From Pectobacterium fontis (GTDB lineage Bacteria > Pseudomonadota > Gammaproteobacteria > Enterobacterales > Enterobacteriaceae), in contig NZ_JSXC01000033.1 of assembly GCF_000803215.1 (NCBI RefSeq), positions 1 through 64,000 on the forward strand: a stretch of DNA of 64,000 nucleotides, read 5' to 3'. The notes under the pieces are model-generated. The model saw only the letters and a program-made list of their open reading frames with translations, searched no databases and was not told the origin of the DNA. Positions 60,649 to 64,000 of this stretch are shown here, in pieces. Made by a program: the position numbers and the translations under genes. Every line of letters begins with the position of its first letter. Position 1 is the stretch's first letter.

Positions 60649-61641
60649 ATGACCGATAAGATCGGCTGGATTGATAACCTGCGGGCGTTGGCCTGTATGA
60701 TGGTCGTTCTGATTCATAGCACAACCTACTATATTACCGCAGGCGGTACGCCAGGCGACGGACACTGGGATGTGGCGAATATCCTGAACTCCGCTTCGCG
60801 CGTCTGTGTCCCACTGTTTTTCATGATCTCGGGGTATTTATTTTTTGGCGAGCGTAGCGCGGGGAAGAAACATTTTCTGCGTATCGGCTTGTGTCTGCTC
60901 TTTTATAGTACGGTCGCGCTGATTTATATTGCGACGCTCACGCCGATTAATGGCCTGAATGCCTTACACCATGCGCTGCAAAAACCGATCTTTTACCACT
61001 TATGGTTTTTCTACGCCATTGTGGTGATTTATCTGCTTTCCCCGCTAATTACCATCAAGCCAGTATCGGGAAAATATTTAGCCGTTCTGATTGTTTTGCT
61101 GGCGGTTGTCGCCAACCCCAATACCGGGAGGGTGGAATTTGGCGGATTTAGATTGCTGCCTGTGAATCTCTATATTTACGGCGATACGTTTTACTATGTG
61201 CTGTATGCCGCGCTGGGGCGTGCGTTGGGCATCGTAGACGCGCCAAAGAAAGTTGTGCTAGCAGCTATCCCATTCTTTGTCGCGTGCGTCGCCTTGGTTG
61301 CGATGGGCACAAAGCATCACACCTTATTGAACGATACGTTCACCCAGACGTTTTACATCTACTGCGGCCCGTTAGTTTTTTTGGCTGCGGTCAGTCTTCT
61401 GGTGGTGTTTAAGCATTACTTTAATCAGCGGATTTTACCCGGTTTTGCCACTATTTCCCGCCATTCTCTGGCGATTTACGGTTTTCACGCGTTGATCATT
61501 CACTATCTGCGCACGCATGACGTGATGCTACCGTCCCATCCGGTTCTCGATATCTTGTATGTCTTTGCTATTGCGCTGGCTGGCAGCCTGTTGCTTTCGC
61601 TGGCGCTACAAAAAATCGATGTGCGTCGTTGGGTGAGTTGA
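60649..61641 (+). CDS. wecH: enterobacterial common antigen O-acetyltransferase WecH
   Basis: 330 residues from ATG at 60649; a TTG two codons upstream is less likely. Acyltransferase-3 family with about ten spans. IGWIDNLRALACMMVVLIH carries the family His, and SRVCVPLFFMISGYLFFGERS and HLWFFYAIVVIYLLSPLI follow E. coli WecH (YiaH) closely. It acetylates GlcNAc of the common antigen at the inner membrane. Followed by a perfect terminator. Confidence 0.9.
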   Translation: MTDKIGWIDNLRALACMMVVLIHSTTYYITAGGTPGDGHWDVANILNSASRVCVPLFFMISGYLFFGERSAGKKHFLRIGLCLLFYSTVALIYIATLTPINGLNALHHALQKPIFYHLWFFYAIVVIYLLSPLITIKPVSGKYLAVLIVLLAVVANPNTGRVEFGGFRLLPVNLYIYGDTFYYVLYAALGRALGIVDAPKKVVLAAIPFFVACVALVAMGTKHHTLLNDTFTQTFYIYCGPLVFLAAVSLLVVFKHYFNQRILPGFATISRHSLAIYGFHALIIHYLRTHDVMLPSHPVLDILYVFAIALAGSLLLSLALQKIDVRRWVS

Positions 61642-61671
61642 AGACGGATGAGCGTTTTATATCAAAGAGTT

Positions 61672-61699
61672 AATAAGGCGCGGCGGTGCGCGCCTTATT
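61672..61699. terminator. bidirectional terminator wecH / PfpI gene
   Basis: Perfect 11-bp stem AATAAGGCGCG/CGCGCCTTATT with GCGGTG loop, between convergent genes. Confidence 0.82.
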
Positions 61700-61716
61700 G
61701 TTCGACTGGCTAACGG

Positions 61717-62292
61717 CTACGCTGGCACGCGCCAGTAATCGTAATCGATGTGTTCAACCTGGAAGTTGGCGTTCTCTTTATCGCCTGTCAGGCGGGTGGC
61801 GATGGTAAAGGCAAAATCGAACGACACGCCCAGCCCTTTACCGCTGATCAGATTGCCGTCTTCCACCACTTTCTCATTAACATAAACGCCGTCGGTCACG
61901 TCCTGCCATAAATCTCCTGAGCAGACGTAGCGACGGCCTTTTAGCAGGTTGTTTCCACCCAGCACGCGTGCCGCTGCGGAGCACAGTGGGCAGATGAGTT
62001 TTCCCGCCTCGTCGTGGCGACGGATAAACTCGACAACCATCGGATTCGCAGCCAGATTCACCGTTCCCTGTGGGCCGCCGGGAATGACCACGGCATCAAA
62101 TAGCGCGTCCTGGTTTCTTTCCAGCAGAGCATCTGCGAACATGCGAATATTGTGATAACTGTGCAGCTCCAGTCTGTCATAGCATGACAGCATGGTGACT
62201 TCTATCTTCATACGGTGCAGTACATCAATCACCATAATCGCTTCTGCTTCTTCAAACCCAGGAGCCAGCAGAACGGCGACTTTCTTAGACAT
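61717..62292 (-). CDS. DJ-1/PfpI family protein
   Basis: 191 residues from MSKKVAVLLAPGFEEAEAI; a GTG/ATG-like upstream extension of seven codons is not family-like. The conserved acidic residue sits in GFEEAE, and the nucleophile is Cys104 in LICPLCSAAARVLGG; VIPGGPQGT is conserved. Members act as deglycase/glyoxalase-like or protease-like stress proteins. Resembles YajL/ThiJ-type single-domain proteins; no closer assignment is made. Confidence 0.85.
   Translation of the reverse strand: MSKKVAVLLAPGFEEAEAIMVIDVLHRMKIEVTMLSCYDRLELHSYHNIRMFADALLERNQDALFDAVVIPGGPQGTVNLAANPMVVEFIRRHDEAGKLICPLCSAAARVLGGNNLLKGRRYVCSGDLWQDVTDGVYVNEKVVEDGNLISGKGLGVSFDFAFTIATRLTGDKENANFQVEHIDYDYWRVPA

Positions 62293-64000
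<1,708 letters not shown>

Overview
The window is chromosomal DNA of a soft-rot enterobacterium, most likely Pectobacterium or a close relative. Almost every protein is a full-length, near-collinear homologue of an Escherichia coli gene. The blocks (glnA-glnL-glnG/bipA, gmk-rpoZ-spoT-trmH-recG, uspA/uspB/pitA, prlC-rsmJ, mtlADR, glyQS) are typical of Enterobacterales. Genus assignment is inference from gene content and order; no 16S or species marker is present.

Layout. 1-240: 3' end of an IS200-type element, ended by a strong hairpin, next to the tiny gene yshB. 245-4800: yshB and the nitrogen regulon operon glnA-glnL-glnG on the minus strand, with a sigma-54 promoter and two NtrC palindromes in the divergent region shared with bipA. 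4963-9082: bipA, yihX, dtd, fabY on plus. 9326-18605: yicH, xanP (with a PurR operator) and the gmk-rpoZ-spoT-trmH-recG cluster on minus. 18929-22764: ligB, eptB and a single tRNA-Pro(UGG) on plus. 23000-33000: EAL phosphodiesterase, yhiN/rdsA, pitA, uspB, uspA, gdhA and a periplasmic CpdB-like nucleotidase. 33689-38897: prlC-rsmJ, a yghW-like gene, rlmJ, gor.

38980-41471 is the one clearly accessory stretch. It is AT-rich and bounded by the gor terminator. It holds a lone Mor-family regulator behind a perfect inverted repeat, and a convergent pair encoding a RhiA-like protein and an unrecognised 119-residue protein. It ends in GC-rich debris carrying a degraded interspersed repeat. After it come a lipoprotein serine hydrolase, ghrB, a collapsed yiaC remnant, tag, a TauE/SafE transporter, glyQS, a YiaF-like lipoprotein, the mannitol operon behind four CRP sites, yibL, a chemoreceptor, sodA, fdhD, a 160-bp TATACCC-ended MITE-like element, aldB, wecH, a DJ-1/PfpI protein and the 5' part of argG behind an ARG box.

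How the genes work together. glnA/glnL/glnG and gdhA cover ammonium assimilation. spoT, rpoZ, uspA/uspB, bipA and sodA are stress and stringent functions. mtlADR takes up and oxidises mannitol. pitA, xanP and the CpdB-like nucleotidase scavenge phosphate and purines. No CRISPR array, prophage or secretion system is visible. The best candidate for undescribed biology is the Mor-like/RhiA-like cassette.
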